Below are positions 1 to 8,536 of a stretch of 64,000 nucleotides of DNA, in pieces (positions within the stretch are counted from its first letter, which is position 1; each line of letters opens with the position of its first letter). The notes below the pieces were generated by a model. That model was given only the letters and a program-made list of their open reading frames with translations, searched no databases and had not been told where the DNA came from. This stretch comes from Pedobacter sp. MC2016-14 (GTDB lineage: Bacteria; Bacteroidota; Bacteroidia; Sphingobacteriales; Sphingobacteriaceae). Location: NCBI RefSeq assembly GCF_020991475.1, contig NZ_JAJMPA010000003.1, positions 186,001-250,000 of the forward strand, given 5' to 3'. A program made the position numbers and the translations under genes.

Positions 1-1550
1 GGCATTTTTCTCAGCGAAGCATGAAAGTAGGGAGTTATGTATATAACGTTAATCAGGTCATTTACAATATGCTATATCACAACGAAAGCTATGAGCATAT
101 GATTCAAAAGTGGTCTGGCATAAGCAATTACTTCGCCTTGTTTGCAATGCTTGCTGTTAAGATTGTTACATTTATTCAATTCATCTTAAAAAAGGTTTAT
201 ACCGTCGTTAACCTCAATTACATGGCGCTGTCCAGAGAAATGGAGTTTCATGCTGATGCTGTAGCGGCCCATGTTACAGGTTCGGCTCCGCTCGTTAGCT
301 CCCTGCTGCGTACAGAACTGGCAGATGAAGCTATGAACAGGGTGTTTAACTACTACGATTTCAAAATTAAAGCTTCAGAAAAAACATCTAACTTCTATCC
401 TCTGCAAAAGTATGTCATGAACCATATCGGCAGGGATAAAGGTTTGCCATTTGAGCATGACCTCCCTCAGGTTACACAAGAATTTCAAAGCCGTTTTAAC
501 AAAAGTAAACTGGTTTTGAAAGATCAGTGGTCCTCGCACCCCAGTACAGAAGATCGCATTCAACAATTACAGCTGTTAAATATACCGGTAAAAGGAGAGC
601 TTACCGGTAGCGCCAGCACCTTGCTAAACAATGCACAAAGCCTCGAAGAACGAGTTACCGCGCATAGTTTTTCATCCATTGCTTTTGAGCAGGAACCTAT
701 TGTTCATGAACAACAAAATTTCATCGAAGACTTTAATAAGCATTTTGAAGAAACGTCTTTCCCGAAACTTTATAACGACTATTTTATCTATCGTTCACCG
801 TACACAAGCTTTGAGCTTGAGGTTTTTGAGGATGTTCCTGAACCGAGCGACAGCATAACCGCGGAGGGGACAGCCTTGTTGTTTAGTGATGACGTTATTG
901 ATCTTATTTATACGGTTAATAGTTTAAGTGCCGACATTGCTGTACTAGAGCAAATTTACGGCGGCCAAACCGAGATTAAAACCTTTGAATACGACGGCGA
1001 AAAGTATACCGATTCCAATTGCTTTATGCTGCTTACAGGATTAAAACAGACACTGGAAGAGATTAACCAAACGCTGGACCACCAAGATCAAAAGATATTT
1101 TACCATTTTCTTTACCTGGCAAGAACAGAACACAAGCTGGAAGAATTTAAACAAACTTATTTACAGTATAGTAGTATTGTAGCCCATACCAATGACCAGG
1201 AACTGGTCTACAATAAAATGGCAGAAGCGGTACAGTTTATGTCGGTTTCTACGCCCAACACTGCTATCCAGTCTTATCTGGTCGCCCTTAAAGAGGTTGA
1301 GCCCGAATTTAAGGCACAAATAGAAATCATGCTTGGCCATCCAGCTTATCAGCAGGATATTGATGAGAAAATTAAAGCCGATTTTATAGATTATCTTGCC
1401 GAAGATCTTAAATATTTTGAGAAGATATATGCTAATCCAGAAGTAGACTTGCTTTTTAATGCCTTAGGCGCTTTTAATACCCTGAGCATGACTACGCATT
1501 TGCGTCAAAAGAAGCAATTGTTGCAATATCAAACTACGCTAGTTAATTAG
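1..1550 (+). CDS. M48 family zinc metallopeptidase, C-terminal part (5' end outside window)
   Basis: Partial gene: the reading frame is open from base 3, and the first codons read HFSQRSMKVGSY, so the window begins inside the HExxH zinc motif (its second His is the codon at 3-5). About 60 residues on there are hydrophobic segments, then SREMEFHADAVAA, whose Glu is the expected third zinc ligand of M48 (HtpX/Ste24-like) peptidases, and later SSHPSTEDRI, the conserved C-terminal His/Glu region. The remaining ~320 residues form a long helical extension without a recognised domain, ending LVN. It is probably membrane-associated. An internal ATG at 21 exists but cutting there would remove the active site, so it is not the true start. 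Its stop overlaps the convergent SDR gene by 4 bp. Confidence 0.85.
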   Translation, partial: HFSQRSMKVGSYVYNVNQVIYNMLYHNESYEHMIQKWSGISNYFALFAMLAVKIVTFIQFILKKVYTVVNLNYMALSREMEFHADAVAAHVTGSAPLVSSLLRTELADEAMNRVFNYYDFKIKASEKTSNFYPLQKYVMNHIGRDKGLPFEHDLPQVTQEFQSRFNKSKLVLKDQWSSHPSTEDRIQQLQLLNIPVKGELTGSASTLLNNAQSLEERVTAHSFSSIAFEQEPIVHEQQNFIEDFNKHFEETSFPKLYNDYFIYRSPYTSFELEVFEDVPEPSDSITAEGTALLFSDDVIDLIYTVNSLSADIAVLEQIYGGQTEIKTFEYDGEKYTDSNCFMLLTGLKQTLEEINQTLDHQDQKIFYHFLYLARTEHKLEEFKQTYLQYSSIVAHTNDQELVYNKMAEAVQFMSVSTPNTAIQSYLVALKEVEPEFKAQIEIMLGHPAYQQDIDEKIKADFIDYLAEDLKYFEKIYANPEVDLLFNALGAFNTLSMTTHLRQKKQLLQYQTTLVN

Positions 1551-2347
1551 CCTTTTTCCAGCGATTTTTTGTAAGATTTGGCCATTAACGAAATGATTAA
1601 TTTTTTGGGTAGTAAGCGCATCAGGTTGCTACCTACACGGTTCATTAATCCGGGGATGTAGGTAAGCTTGCGGTGTTGTAAAGCGTAAATCCCTTCTCTT
1701 GCGGCTTGTTTTACAGGCATCAGCCAGGCTTTAAGGTCATTAAATTTCTCTCCGGCTGTCATTTCAGTGGCAATACCACCCGGTGCAAAAACTGTTAAAG
1801 AAAAAGGCGAGTGTTTGAGCTCTTGGGCAAAAGCATTGGCATAGTTTAGTAAAAAGCCTTTGGTACCAGAATAAACAGCCTGATATGGAGTAGGGTAAAG
1901 GGCCGCCATGCTAGAAACTATCATAATGCCTCCGGTACATTTGCTAACTTCAAAATGCCTTACTAGTTGGTCTGTAATGCGTACCACGCTGGTCACATTT
2001 GTTTGCATTAAGCTGGCAAATTTTTCCTGAGAAAGCGCAGTTTGTAAACCAAAGTACGTAACGCCGGCATTCAATATTGCAGCGTAAAGTTGCTGATCAG
2101 TTAAACAAGCTGCTATCAGTCGTTCCACATCTTCAGGTAATGATAAATCAGCTACAACAATTTTAACCTGTATGCCAGTCTGCTGCTCCAGTTCTGTCTT
2201 TAAAAGCTCAAGCTTGTCTTTTCTTCGGGCTGTAATTACGAGGTTTGCACCATGCAGGTGTGCCAGCTGACGTGCCATTTCATAACCCAAACCAGAAGAT
2301 GCCCCGGTAACCAAAACCCATTTGTTGTTAAAATCTAATGCCCTCAC
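1547..2347 (-). CDS. SDR family NAD(P)-dependent oxidoreductase
   Basis: A 266-residue classical short-chain dehydrogenase. Visible motifs: the nucleotide-binding TGASSGLG at residues 14-21, NAG at 93-95, the catalytic serine in IVSSMAA near 145, and YSGTK with Tyr159 and Lys163. An Arg-Arg pair after the second strand (ITARRKDK) suggests NADP(H) preference. The C-terminal basic, hydrophobic stretch resembles DltE/YqjQ-like SDRs acting on lipophilic substrates; the substrate cannot be told from sequence. No ATG is available near the N-terminus; the start is GTG at 2347, and an out-of-frame ATG lies 4 bp upstream. It is convergent with the M48 gene. Confidence 0.9.
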   Translation of the reverse strand: MRALDFNNKWVLVTGASSGLGYEMARQLAHLHGANLVITARRKDKLELLKTELEQQTGIQVKIVVADLSLPEDVERLIAACLTDQQLYAAILNAGVTYFGLQTALSQEKFASLMQTNVTSVVRITDQLVRHFEVSKCTGGIMIVSSMAALYPTPYQAVYSGTKGFLLNYANAFAQELKHSPFSLTVFAPGGIATEMTAGEKFNDLKAWLMPVKQAAREGIYALQHRKLTYIPGLMNRVGSNLMRLLPKKLIISLMAKSYKKSLEKG

Positions 2348-2386
2348 GCATCAAAGGTAAGTAATTTGACAATCACAAGAGAGCAA

Positions 2387-3082
2387 TTACTTTACCCTGC
2401 AAATGTTAATGGCTTTAACCCATTTGTCGTGCTCACATCTAGTACATACATGTTTTGTTCCGGCCTGTAATTCCTTCACTTTTCCGCAGTAGGCGCAAGC
2501 GTAAGTATCTGCTGCCGTAATTTCTTTCAGGCAATGATCAAATAAAACAGGTAAAATGGGTAGGCCATACTTCACCTTGTCATCAGGATAATAATATACG
2601 CTTAAATTTCCAGAGGTTTCTAATATCGCGGTTTCAACTTGTCCTAAGTGAGAGATGCTCAACTGCCGCAGTTCGGCAAAAAACTCATCATAAGCAAGTC
2701 CTTCCTTGCTAAAATCTTCAATAGAAAATTCACCATCCTTAATCAGGTAAGCGCATTTGCCTTCAACAAGGTCATCAAATTTCTTGCTCTTTGCCATCAT
2801 AAAAGTCGTAAGCCTATAAGCGGCCACAATTACGGCAAAAATCACAATCGGCATCAAAAGACCAATTTCTTTGTAAAACATAGGGTCTCCTGCGGCAGAA
2901 CCAAGGCTTATAATGACTACCAATTCAAAAACCGAGAGTTGCCTTACCCCGCGTTTACCAAGTAATCTCAGTCCAATCAAGATAATAAAATACATGGCAA
3001 TCGTTCTGATAGAAATTTCTATCAGGAATTCCCATTTCTCTTCACCAAAAAGGAAATTAGTCCAATCAATTGATAATAACAT
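2387..3082 (-). CDS. DUF421 (YetF-like) membrane protein with C-terminal zinc ribbon
   Basis: 231 residues. Three predicted membrane helices lie in the first ~90 residues (around IAMYFIILIGLRLLGKR, SVFELVVIISLGSAAGDP and PIVIFAVIVAAYRLTTF), followed by the cytosolic DUF421 domain (KGEC-like AYLIKDGEF, then DEFFAELRQ). This is the layout of B. subtilis YetF-type proteins, whose biochemical role is unclear. Unusually, the C-terminus carries two CxxC pairs (CAYCGK and CTRC, about 20 residues apart), a rubredoxin/zinc-ribbon-like knuckle not typical of the basic family. ATG start. It lies downstream of hipA with about 40 bp between. Confidence 0.85.
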   Translation of the reverse strand: MLLSIDWTNFLFGEEKWEFLIEISIRTIAMYFIILIGLRLLGKRGVRQLSVFELVVIISLGSAAGDPMFYKEIGLLMPIVIFAVIVAAYRLTTFMMAKSKKFDDLVEGKCAYLIKDGEFSIEDFSKEGLAYDEFFAELRQLSISHLGQVETAILETSGNLSVYYYPDDKVKYGLPILPVLFDHCLKEITAADTYACAYCGKVKELQAGTKHVCTRCEHDKWVKAINICRVK

Positions 3083-3094
3083 AGTATGTATAAT

Positions 3095-3112
3095 GGTGTT
3101 ATTATAAACACC
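3095..3112 (-). other. Short inverted repeat between hipA and the DUF421 gene
   Basis: GGTGTT, six bases, AACACC. A 6-bp stem that could weakly end hipBA transcription or be an operator of the following gene. There is no U-tract, so a terminator role is doubtful. Confidence 0.3.
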
Positions 3113-3121
3113 GCAATCGTA

Positions 3122-4405
3122 CTAAAGTTTCAGTAAAGTAAGTGCTATTGCTTCCTTAAGGTTCGTTCTTACCTGCACCTTGTCTGCATATTCAGGCCAT
3201 CGGTTTACTACAGCCTGGATTTCCGAAATCAGTTCGTCAGCTTTTTTAATGTTCATCTGTCTGGCTACGTTAATTAAGTCGGCCCGGTCTATGCCATCTC
3301 GTTTACCATTTACGCTAAGGCAATGTCTGCTTACCCAAATGCTATCCGGACGGTAGGCATGGCAAATGTCATAAGCCGGAGAAAGTTTCCAAACGCCGTC
3401 CTTTCCCATTGTAAAGGCAAAATTTTTAGTATGGTCGTCGCAATTCCTGGCTATCACGTTAAATACCATTCTCCTAAAAAGCTGCTCCGCTTCAGGATAG
3501 GGTAGGCCTAGAATCCGCATGGTTTGAAAAAGGTCTTCGTAGCTAAATGAATTGATATCCATAAAATCGCGATGTGTCAATGCGCACCAGGTTTGTACAT
3601 GCACTTTCCCCTGGTCAGGAAGCCGGTCAAAACGCCTGGTCATAAAATGGCCCCGGTTGTGTTCTTCAAACAACATGCTTGGCATCATGTCAATGCCGGC
3701 ATCTTTAGCCATTAGGTAATAGGCCATTTCTACATGCCCATAACCATAAGTTTCGCCAAACTGACTGTCGTGTACGCCGTCAAATTTAATCAGCCAGTGT
3801 AAAAAACCATCAGGTACATCCGTTTGTCCAGATCGTACTTCCTTTGTTTCTTCATTATAGGCAATCAAAGCTTTAGCCCTTGCACCACCCGCCGAAGTTC
3901 CAATTTTTAGAATATCCAGTAAAGCTTTTTCCTTGTTGGCGGTCAACTTTCCTCTAAAATCTTCTCTGTCGTTCAGGATGCTTCTGGCAATGTCTATCAG
4001 TCCGCTAATTTCAATTTTAGTTGCATTATCAGCACTACGCGGATTTACAGGTTCAAATTCCAGGGCACCCATACCGCGGTTTCCAACAAAGCTCAACATT
4101 TCTACCGGATGCAGGCTATCACGTTCACGGCCGTTACGTACCAGCCATTCATTAATCAACGCATTCCCATATCTATCTGGCAGCGCGTCTGCTAATAGAC
4201 CCGGCAAACCTTTAAAAGTAGATGTTCTGGAAAGTTCAGGGAAATTATAAATCATGTTTTGCTCCAGCGGCATTACAATAGGGGCAATGTCCAGTCCTGT
4301 TCTCAAAAAATCCGGATCATATTCAAAGCTGGCCAATTCCCTTTCGGCATCCCAAAACACAGCCCCAACTCTTTTGTCCCATAAATTTACAAAAGCTGTA
4401 GTCAT
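3122..4405 (-). CDS. hipA: HipA-type serine/threonine kinase toxin
   Basis: 427 residues, full length for HipA. The N-terminal 'couple' domain (residues 1-~110) includes LPGLLADALPDRYG. The kinase part has the glycine-rich loop GTSAGGARAKA (169-179), the catalytic segment NCDDHTKN (321-328) with the catalytic Asp, and SPAYD with metal-binding Asp346. In studied systems HipA phosphorylates aminoacyl-tRNA synthetases (GltX in E. coli) and induces dormancy; the target here is unknown. Its ATG overlaps the stop of the antitoxin by one base (TAATG), so the two are translationally coupled and co-transcribed. Confidence 0.92.
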   Translation of the reverse strand: MTTAFVNLWDKRVGAVFWDAERELASFEYDPDFLRTGLDIAPIVMPLEQNMIYNFPELSRTSTFKGLPGLLADALPDRYGNALINEWLVRNGRERDSLHPVEMLSFVGNRGMGALEFEPVNPRSADNATKIEISGLIDIARSILNDREDFRGKLTANKEKALLDILKIGTSAGGARAKALIAYNEETKEVRSGQTDVPDGFLHWLIKFDGVHDSQFGETYGYGHVEMAYYLMAKDAGIDMMPSMLFEEHNRGHFMTRRFDRLPDQGKVHVQTWCALTHRDFMDINSFSYEDLFQTMRILGLPYPEAEQLFRRMVFNVIARNCDDHTKNFAFTMGKDGVWKLSPAYDICHAYRPDSIWVSRHCLSVNGKRDGIDRADLINVARQMNIKKADELISEIQAVVNRWPEYADKVQVRTNLKEAIALTLLKL

Positions 4406-4755
4406 TACCAGTCAGATTTAGGTTTGTCTTTTGCTGTATTGGTTTTATGCCTTACGCGAAGGTTGTATTTTTGTTCAGCTTCAGCAAGCATTAGCGGACT
4501 TACCTGAGCAACAGGTTCCAGCTGCTGAAAAAAATGGAGTTGTTTCAAAGCCCTTAAAATCTGAATGAGGGAAAGCAAATTTACTGGCTGTCCTTTTTCC
4601 AGTTGCACCAATGTGCCCCTGTTTATTCCTGCAGCTTCAGCAAGTTCTTGCTGCGTTTTATGCTGTGCTATCCTTGTAGATTTTACAAATTCGCCAATAC
4701 GCTGCAGGTAAAAACCATCACTTTTTGCATAAGTAGAAATGTCTGCTTTTTCCAT
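4405..4755 (-). CDS. hipB: HipB-type XRE antitoxin / repressor
   Basis: 116 residues with a helix-turn-helix (about residues 20-75): STRIAQHKTQQELAEAAGIN followed by RGTLVQLEKGQ. The C-terminal ~40 residues are basic. Position immediately before hipA with a 1-bp overlap identifies it as the antitoxin and likely autorepressor. A strong Bacteroidota-type promoter and several inverted repeats lie just upstream, fitting conditional cooperativity by HipB/HipBA. It is longer than E. coli HipB (88 aa) because of an N-terminal lead of about 18 residues and the basic tail. Confidence 0.88.
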   Translation of the reverse strand: MEKADISTYAKSDGFYLQRIGEFVKSTRIAQHKTQQELAEAAGINRGTLVQLEKGQPVNLLSLIQILRALKQLHFFQQLEPVAQVSPLMLAEAEQKYNLRVRHKTNTAKDKPKSDW

Positions 4756-4757
4756 CT

Positions 4758-4853
4758 TTAAGTGTTATATTTAGACTTAATGTTCAATAACACCAACAAA
4801 TATACTAGAAATAACTTAAAATACAAAAAAGATGGAATTATCCAACATTAAGT
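4758..4853 (-). promoter_or_regulatory. hipBA promoter with nested inverted repeats (putative HipB operators)
   Basis: On the minus strand TTTG (4824-4827) and TATATTTG (4797-4804) are 19 bp apart, an excellent Bacteroidota sigma-ABfr promoter. Three perfect inverted repeats surround it: ACTTAATGTT at 4775-4784 with AACATTAAGT at 4844-4853; GTGTTAT at 4762-4768 with ATAACAC at 4787-4793; and TTAAGT/ACTTAA inside 4758-4780. Operators in this position would block RNA polymerase when bound by HipB. Confidence 0.6.
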
Positions 4854-4891
4854 GGTTAAAATGCATTTAATGATGATATATTTCAACATTT

Positions 4892-6634
4892 TTATTGAAT
4901 GAGTTGTAGCTTCTCATACAATTCATTAGGATTAAAGGGCTTGCTCACAAAATCGGTCATTCCAACCTCTATAATGCTTGCTTGAACATCCGAAGACACC
5001 GAGGCGGTTAAAGCAATAATTGGTATAGTAGCCTTTCCCGGTACAGTCATGGTCCTAATTTTTGTAGTCGCCTCGTAACCATTCATCACAGGCATCTGCA
5101 AATCCATTAAAATAATATCATAATCATTTACCTCCACCAGCTTAACGGCTTCTTCGCCATTTTCTGCAATATCCAGTTGGATGTTCCATTTAGAGAAAAG
5201 CTTTTTCATCAGCAAGCTATTCATTGCATTATCTTCAGCCATTAATACCTTTAAATCAGAAACAGGACGGGCGCTATTATTAAAATTAAAAGCTACGACT
5301 TCTTCCTTCTTTTTATCACTAACTGCATAGGTAATGTCAAAGGAGAATACCGCACCTGCACCCAGCTCACTCTCAATGTCAATATTGGTATTGTGCAGTG
5401 TCAATAAATGTTTTACAATGGAAAGCCCCAGCCCGGTGCCTCCAAAATTCCTTGTCGTATTTACATCAGCTTGCGTAAAAGGCTCAAAAATTAGTTTTTG
5501 TTGCTCAGGGCTAATTCCCAGGCCAGTATCCTTAACCATAAATCTTAAGGAGATCAGGTTATCAACCCTGTGCATCAGCTTAATCTCGAAACTTACGCCG
5601 CCTTTTTTAGTGAATTTAATTGCATTACCAACAAGGTTATAAATAATCTGCGATATCCTTGTTGGATCACCAATCAATTCCAATTCTGCAATTTCCGGAT
5701 CAATATCAGTAGTACAATACAGATTTTTTTCATTGGCCTTAATCCTCAAACCAGCACATACATTTTCTGCAAGTTCTTTAAGGTTAAAAGGAATGGCCTC
5801 CAGGCTAACACTGCCCATGCCCATTTTACTAAAATCAAGAATGTCGTTAATCAACGACAGTAAACTTTCGGCAGAAAACTTTAAAATATCCAGGTTTTCC
5901 TTTTGTTCCTTATCGCGGTTGTCATCTATAAGCAGGCTGGCCATACCAATCACCGCATTTAAAGGCGTTCTTAGTTCATGAGACATACTGGAAAAGAACA
6001 GTGTATTGGCTGCATTGGCCTGCTCAAGCTCTTCATTTAGTTTTTTGGATTCTGCAATGGTGTTATAAAGGATGTTCCGGTAATAAAAATGGGCTACCAG
6101 GATAATCAAAAAATTTAGTACAATGATAAAAGAAGAGGCAAACATAGGAATCTGTGGTACACCTACAAATAACTCCGAATTGCTGCCTGTTGAAACTGCG
6201 TTTACAATTGGAATGATAGCCAAAATGCAGTAAAAATAACCCCAGCGACGAGGCAAGCCATAAAAGCTCCACATAATAATCATAAAAACATTCTGAATAG
6301 TTACCACATTTAAAGCGGTATGATCAATCACAATCACTTTCCAGATCCCCAGTATAGTACTCGTAATGGTAAAAAATATCAGCGCCTGCAAATAGGCGGG
6401 CTTCCATGTCAGTAATTTCAGTATAATAACCGTAACCGCAATCCCTATAATTGCCCGCTTTACCTGGGTAACGTCACCATAAAACACATATCCAGAAAAT
6501 AGCGCGCCAACTTTCGGGAAATTTAGCAGAAACAGGTAATAGAAAACGGTAATCTTTGCTTTTGTTATGGGGTCATCAACAGTATTTAGCGTCTTTTTTA
6601 AAGACCAGTTAGAGAAATTAAGCGTATCTTGCAT
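4892..6634 (-). CDS. Membrane hybrid sensor histidine kinase / response regulator
   Basis: 580 residues from the chosen ATG. The N-terminal ~190 residues hold about six hydrophobic helices with no large extracytoplasmic sensor. A short coiled coil leads into HisKA with FFSSMSHELRTPLNAVIGM (His near residue 220), then the ATPase with N box NLVGNAIKFTKKGG, DTGLGIS and GGTGLGLSIV. A receiver follows: MAEDNAMN, then DIILMDLQMPVMNG with the phospho-acceptor Asp near 511, and SKPFNP. It is a BarA/hybrid-type kinase lacking an Hpt or output domain, so it must relay to another protein. A longer reading to 6736 is possible, but the promoter box at 6642-6649 lies inside it, supporting 6634. Confidence 0.9.
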   Translation of the reverse strand: MQDTLNFSNWSLKKTLNTVDDPITKAKITVFYYLFLLNFPKVGALFSGYVFYGDVTQVKRAIIGIAVTVIILKLLTWKPAYLQALIFFTITSTILGIWKVIVIDHTALNVVTIQNVFMIIMWSFYGLPRRWGYFYCILAIIPIVNAVSTGSNSELFVGVPQIPMFASSFIIVLNFLIILVAHFYYRNILYNTIAESKKLNEELEQANAANTLFFSSMSHELRTPLNAVIGMASLLIDDNRDKEQKENLDILKFSAESLLSLINDILDFSKMGMGSVSLEAIPFNLKELAENVCAGLRIKANEKNLYCTTDIDPEIAELELIGDPTRISQIIYNLVGNAIKFTKKGGVSFEIKLMHRVDNLISLRFMVKDTGLGISPEQQKLIFEPFTQADVNTTRNFGGTGLGLSIVKHLLTLHNTNIDIESELGAGAVFSFDITYAVSDKKKEEVVAFNFNNSARPVSDLKVLMAEDNAMNSLLMKKLFSKWNIQLDIAENGEEAVKLVEVNDYDIILMDLQMPVMNGYEATTKIRTMTVPGKATIPIIALTASVSSDVQASIIEVGMTDFVSKPFNPNELYEKLQLIQ

Positions 6635-6641
6635 AGTGGCG

Positions 6642-6649
6642 CAAATATA
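6642..6649 (-). promoter_or_regulatory. -7 box for the hybrid kinase gene
   Basis: TATATTTG on the minus strand (TAnnTTTG consensus) ends 7 bp before the ATG at 6634. Transcription would start almost at the initiation codon, so the mRNA is probably leaderless or nearly so. The -33 box is weak. Confidence 0.5.
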
Positions 6650-6677
6650 TGATTTTAAAGCGAATAGCTCTAAGTAG

Positions 6678-7056
6678 TTGGTTTGTTTCAATCGTAATGG
6701 GTGTAGAAATAGGATCACAGAAGGTAAGATCAACATCTTTCAACAAGTCTCTTACGATCCGTTTATACACGATCATTACCCTTCCAAAGCATTAAGGACC
6801 GCAATCATTGACCGCCGAATGTATTACAACAAAGGTAATGGCGATCTAAAACGGGTAAACTACGCCAGTTTAAAATTAGACATGGCAGACAGACCAGAAA
6901 GCATAGGCCTGTTAAAAAGTTACCGCAAATCTACCAATACCAGTAAAGCATTATATGTTTTTAGGAGCAGCAGGTGGCCTGTTTTTAGGCGGCTATCTTG
7001 TCAATCAATCCGGAAACAAAAAGCTGGAGAGGGCCATAGACGCTTATAACCGTTAA
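6678..7056 (+). pseudogene. Frameshifted small membrane-protein gene
   Basis: Frame 1 (from about 6678) reads ...RRMYYNKGNGDLKRVNYA, then MADRPESIGLLKSYRKS to about 6957. The sense continues in a different frame from 6955 as MFLGAAGGLFLGGYLVNQSG and ends at TAA 7054-7056 with ...KKLERAIDAYNR. The joined product, with an -ESxGLLKSYK- helix, a glycine-rich membrane helix and a GNKxLxxAIDxYN tail, resembles a common small Bacteroidota protein of unknown function. The shift sits at the T5 run 6958-6962 (one base too many, or two too few). The N-terminus lacks a signal peptide and may be damaged too. It could be real decay or a sequencing error. Confidence 0.55.
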
Positions 7057-7104
7057 TTTTATTTATAAGGCTTGCCATGCTTTGGCAAGCCTTATAAATA
7101 AAAT
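7056..7104. terminator. Perfect 22-bp bidirectional terminator hairpin
   Basis: Left arm 7056-7077 and right arm 7083-7104 are perfect reverse complements with a TGCTT loop; the core is AAGGCTTGCCA. Both outer arms are A/T-rich, giving a U-run on either strand. The left gene's stop codon touches the left arm, and the stop codon of the convergent gene (7092-7094) lies inside the right arm. Confidence 0.85.
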
Positions 7105-7721
7105 TCCAAATCAGCAGCGCTTAAATTCTGGATTTTTGGTAAAGGCCTTATAATTTGTTTAGGCTTATTTGTTGTTATAGCCTTGCCCGGGCCCAATGGC
7201 TCTGTTTTTAAAAATCGTTTTCCAGTTACCAGGTCAAATATCTTTTCAGTTGTTGAGTTTTTACCATCATATTTAATCTGCCAGGCATAAATCAACTCAA
7301 AATTCCCGTTCTGGTACCTAAACGTATGCATGGCATTTCCATCCTTCCTGTCAGATAGCATCTGCAAATTTCCATCCTCAATATTAAAATCTGGAATCTG
7401 AAAGCCATTGTGTTTCCCCTTTTTATCAGTAGGATATTGCGCTTCAATGAGCTGGGTAGACGAAAGTATCGATTTGAATTTACCTCCCGGCTGGCCAAAA
7501 AATATCTGTAGCTTTAAAGGTACCGTAACATGACTGGTGTCCATCATCACAATAACTTTATCTGGTAATCCATCCCGGTTCAGGTCGCCGTATTCATCTC
7601 TTATAGGCACATTAAAGTTAGTCCTTACTGCTTTTTTATGTTTAGATGCAGTAGTTTGCGCATGGATAACAGTTGCGAATACAAGAAGGCCGAGTGTTAA
7701 TAATTGTTTTTTCATCCTCAT
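7092..7721 (-). CDS. Secreted hypothetical protein with DxNxDGxxD calcium-like motif
   Basis: 209 residues with a signal peptide (MKKQLLTLGLLVFATVIHAQ). The mature part contains GDLNRDGLPDKVIVMMD, a DxNxDGxxD loop as in FG-GAP/VCBS or dockerin calcium-binding repeats, then a beta-rich domain with IFFGQPGGKF and FRYQNGNFELIYAWQ. Proteins of this layout are common in Sphingobacteriaceae and are annotated as hypothetical. It probably acts in the periplasm. Two in-frame ATGs (7721 and 7715) are possible. The stop lies in the shared terminator hairpin. Confidence 0.75.
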   Translation of the reverse strand: MRMKKQLLTLGLLVFATVIHAQTTASKHKKAVRTNFNVPIRDEYGDLNRDGLPDKVIVMMDTSHVTVPLKLQIFFGQPGGKFKSILSSTQLIEAQYPTDKKGKHNGFQIPDFNIEDGNLQMLSDRKDGNAMHTFRYQNGNFELIYAWQIKYDGKNSTTEKIFDLVTGKRFLKTEPLGPGKAITTNKPKQIIRPLPKIQNLSAADLEFYL

Positions 7722-7838
7722 GATAAGGATAAAACCATGTCAATTGTTTAAAATGTTTAATGCTCCTATATTGTTCATACCGATGCCAACGGCAGGTCTC
7801 ACGCCGTCCTTTCGATATGAAGGCCGATTGAGAAATCG

Positions 7839-8519
7839 TTAGTATAAGTCAAACGCCCTCGCATACATGCAAAGCTGAAAGTAAGACTGGGTTTTAAGTT
7901 TCTTTTTAATATTTTTTCTATGTGTATCAACAGTTCCAATAGAGATAAACAACTCATCGGCAGTGTCCGCAGAAGATTTACCTAAAGCCATAAACTTCAG
8001 GATTTCCCTTTCCCGCATACTCAATAAAGCGAACGTCTGGTAATTATTTCGCAGAAAATTATTCTCCTCTAGTAAGCGGGAAGCTTTAACAGTCATGTGG
8101 TGCATGGCATCAATTGGAATAGAAGAAGCAATAGCGTATATAGGTACATTGTGCTCATCTTTTAGCAGGATTTTTACACTGCTCATATGCCAGGTTAAAT
8201 CCGGACTGCCATTTAACCTCACCTGTTCAAAGTAAGTAATCACTTCATCTTCATCATTTCTTTCTAAAAGAGCCACAATCTTGGGGACATAATCTTCAGC
8301 ATCCTTTGGGTTAAAATAGAGGTGGTGAAATTCCTTAATATGCCGGCCAACAATTTGGTTGGCGCTGATGCCCAGGGCTTTCAAGCCCCGTTCCGAAATC
8401 CATACTACAGTACCATTAATCAAATCATGAATAGTCAGCGTATTCGGCATGTGCGCTGCTACTTTCTCAATTCCTTCTATGCACTCCAGAAGGCGATCAT
8501 TTAGGCTTTTCCCTTTCAA
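7839..8519 (-). CDS. PAS-domain LuxR-type transcriptional regulator
   Basis: 226 residues. A PAS-like sensor domain covers about residues 20-130 (NTLTIHDLINGTVVWISERG, LGISANQIVGRHI, then WHMSSVKILL). The C-terminal LuxR/GerE HTH is ALLSMREREILKFMALGKS, then ADELFISIGTVDTHRKNIKK, closely matching the family consensus. No receiver domain is present, so it probably senses a ligand directly or through a partner. It is divergent from the Ig-like lipoprotein gene; the 167-bp shared spacer is full of a repeated GGTATT motif that it may bind. Confidence 0.85.
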   Translation of the reverse strand: MKGKSLNDRLLECIEGIEKVAAHMPNTLTIHDLINGTVVWISERGLKALGISANQIVGRHIKEFHHLYFNPKDAEDYVPKIVALLERNDEDEVITYFEQVRLNGSPDLTWHMSSVKILLKDEHNVPIYAIASSIPIDAMHHMTVKASRLLEENNFLRNNYQTFALLSMREREILKFMALGKSSADTADELFISIGTVDTHRKNIKKKLKTQSYFQLCMYARAFDLY

Positions 8520-8536
8520 TTGATTTTTTGTTTCGA

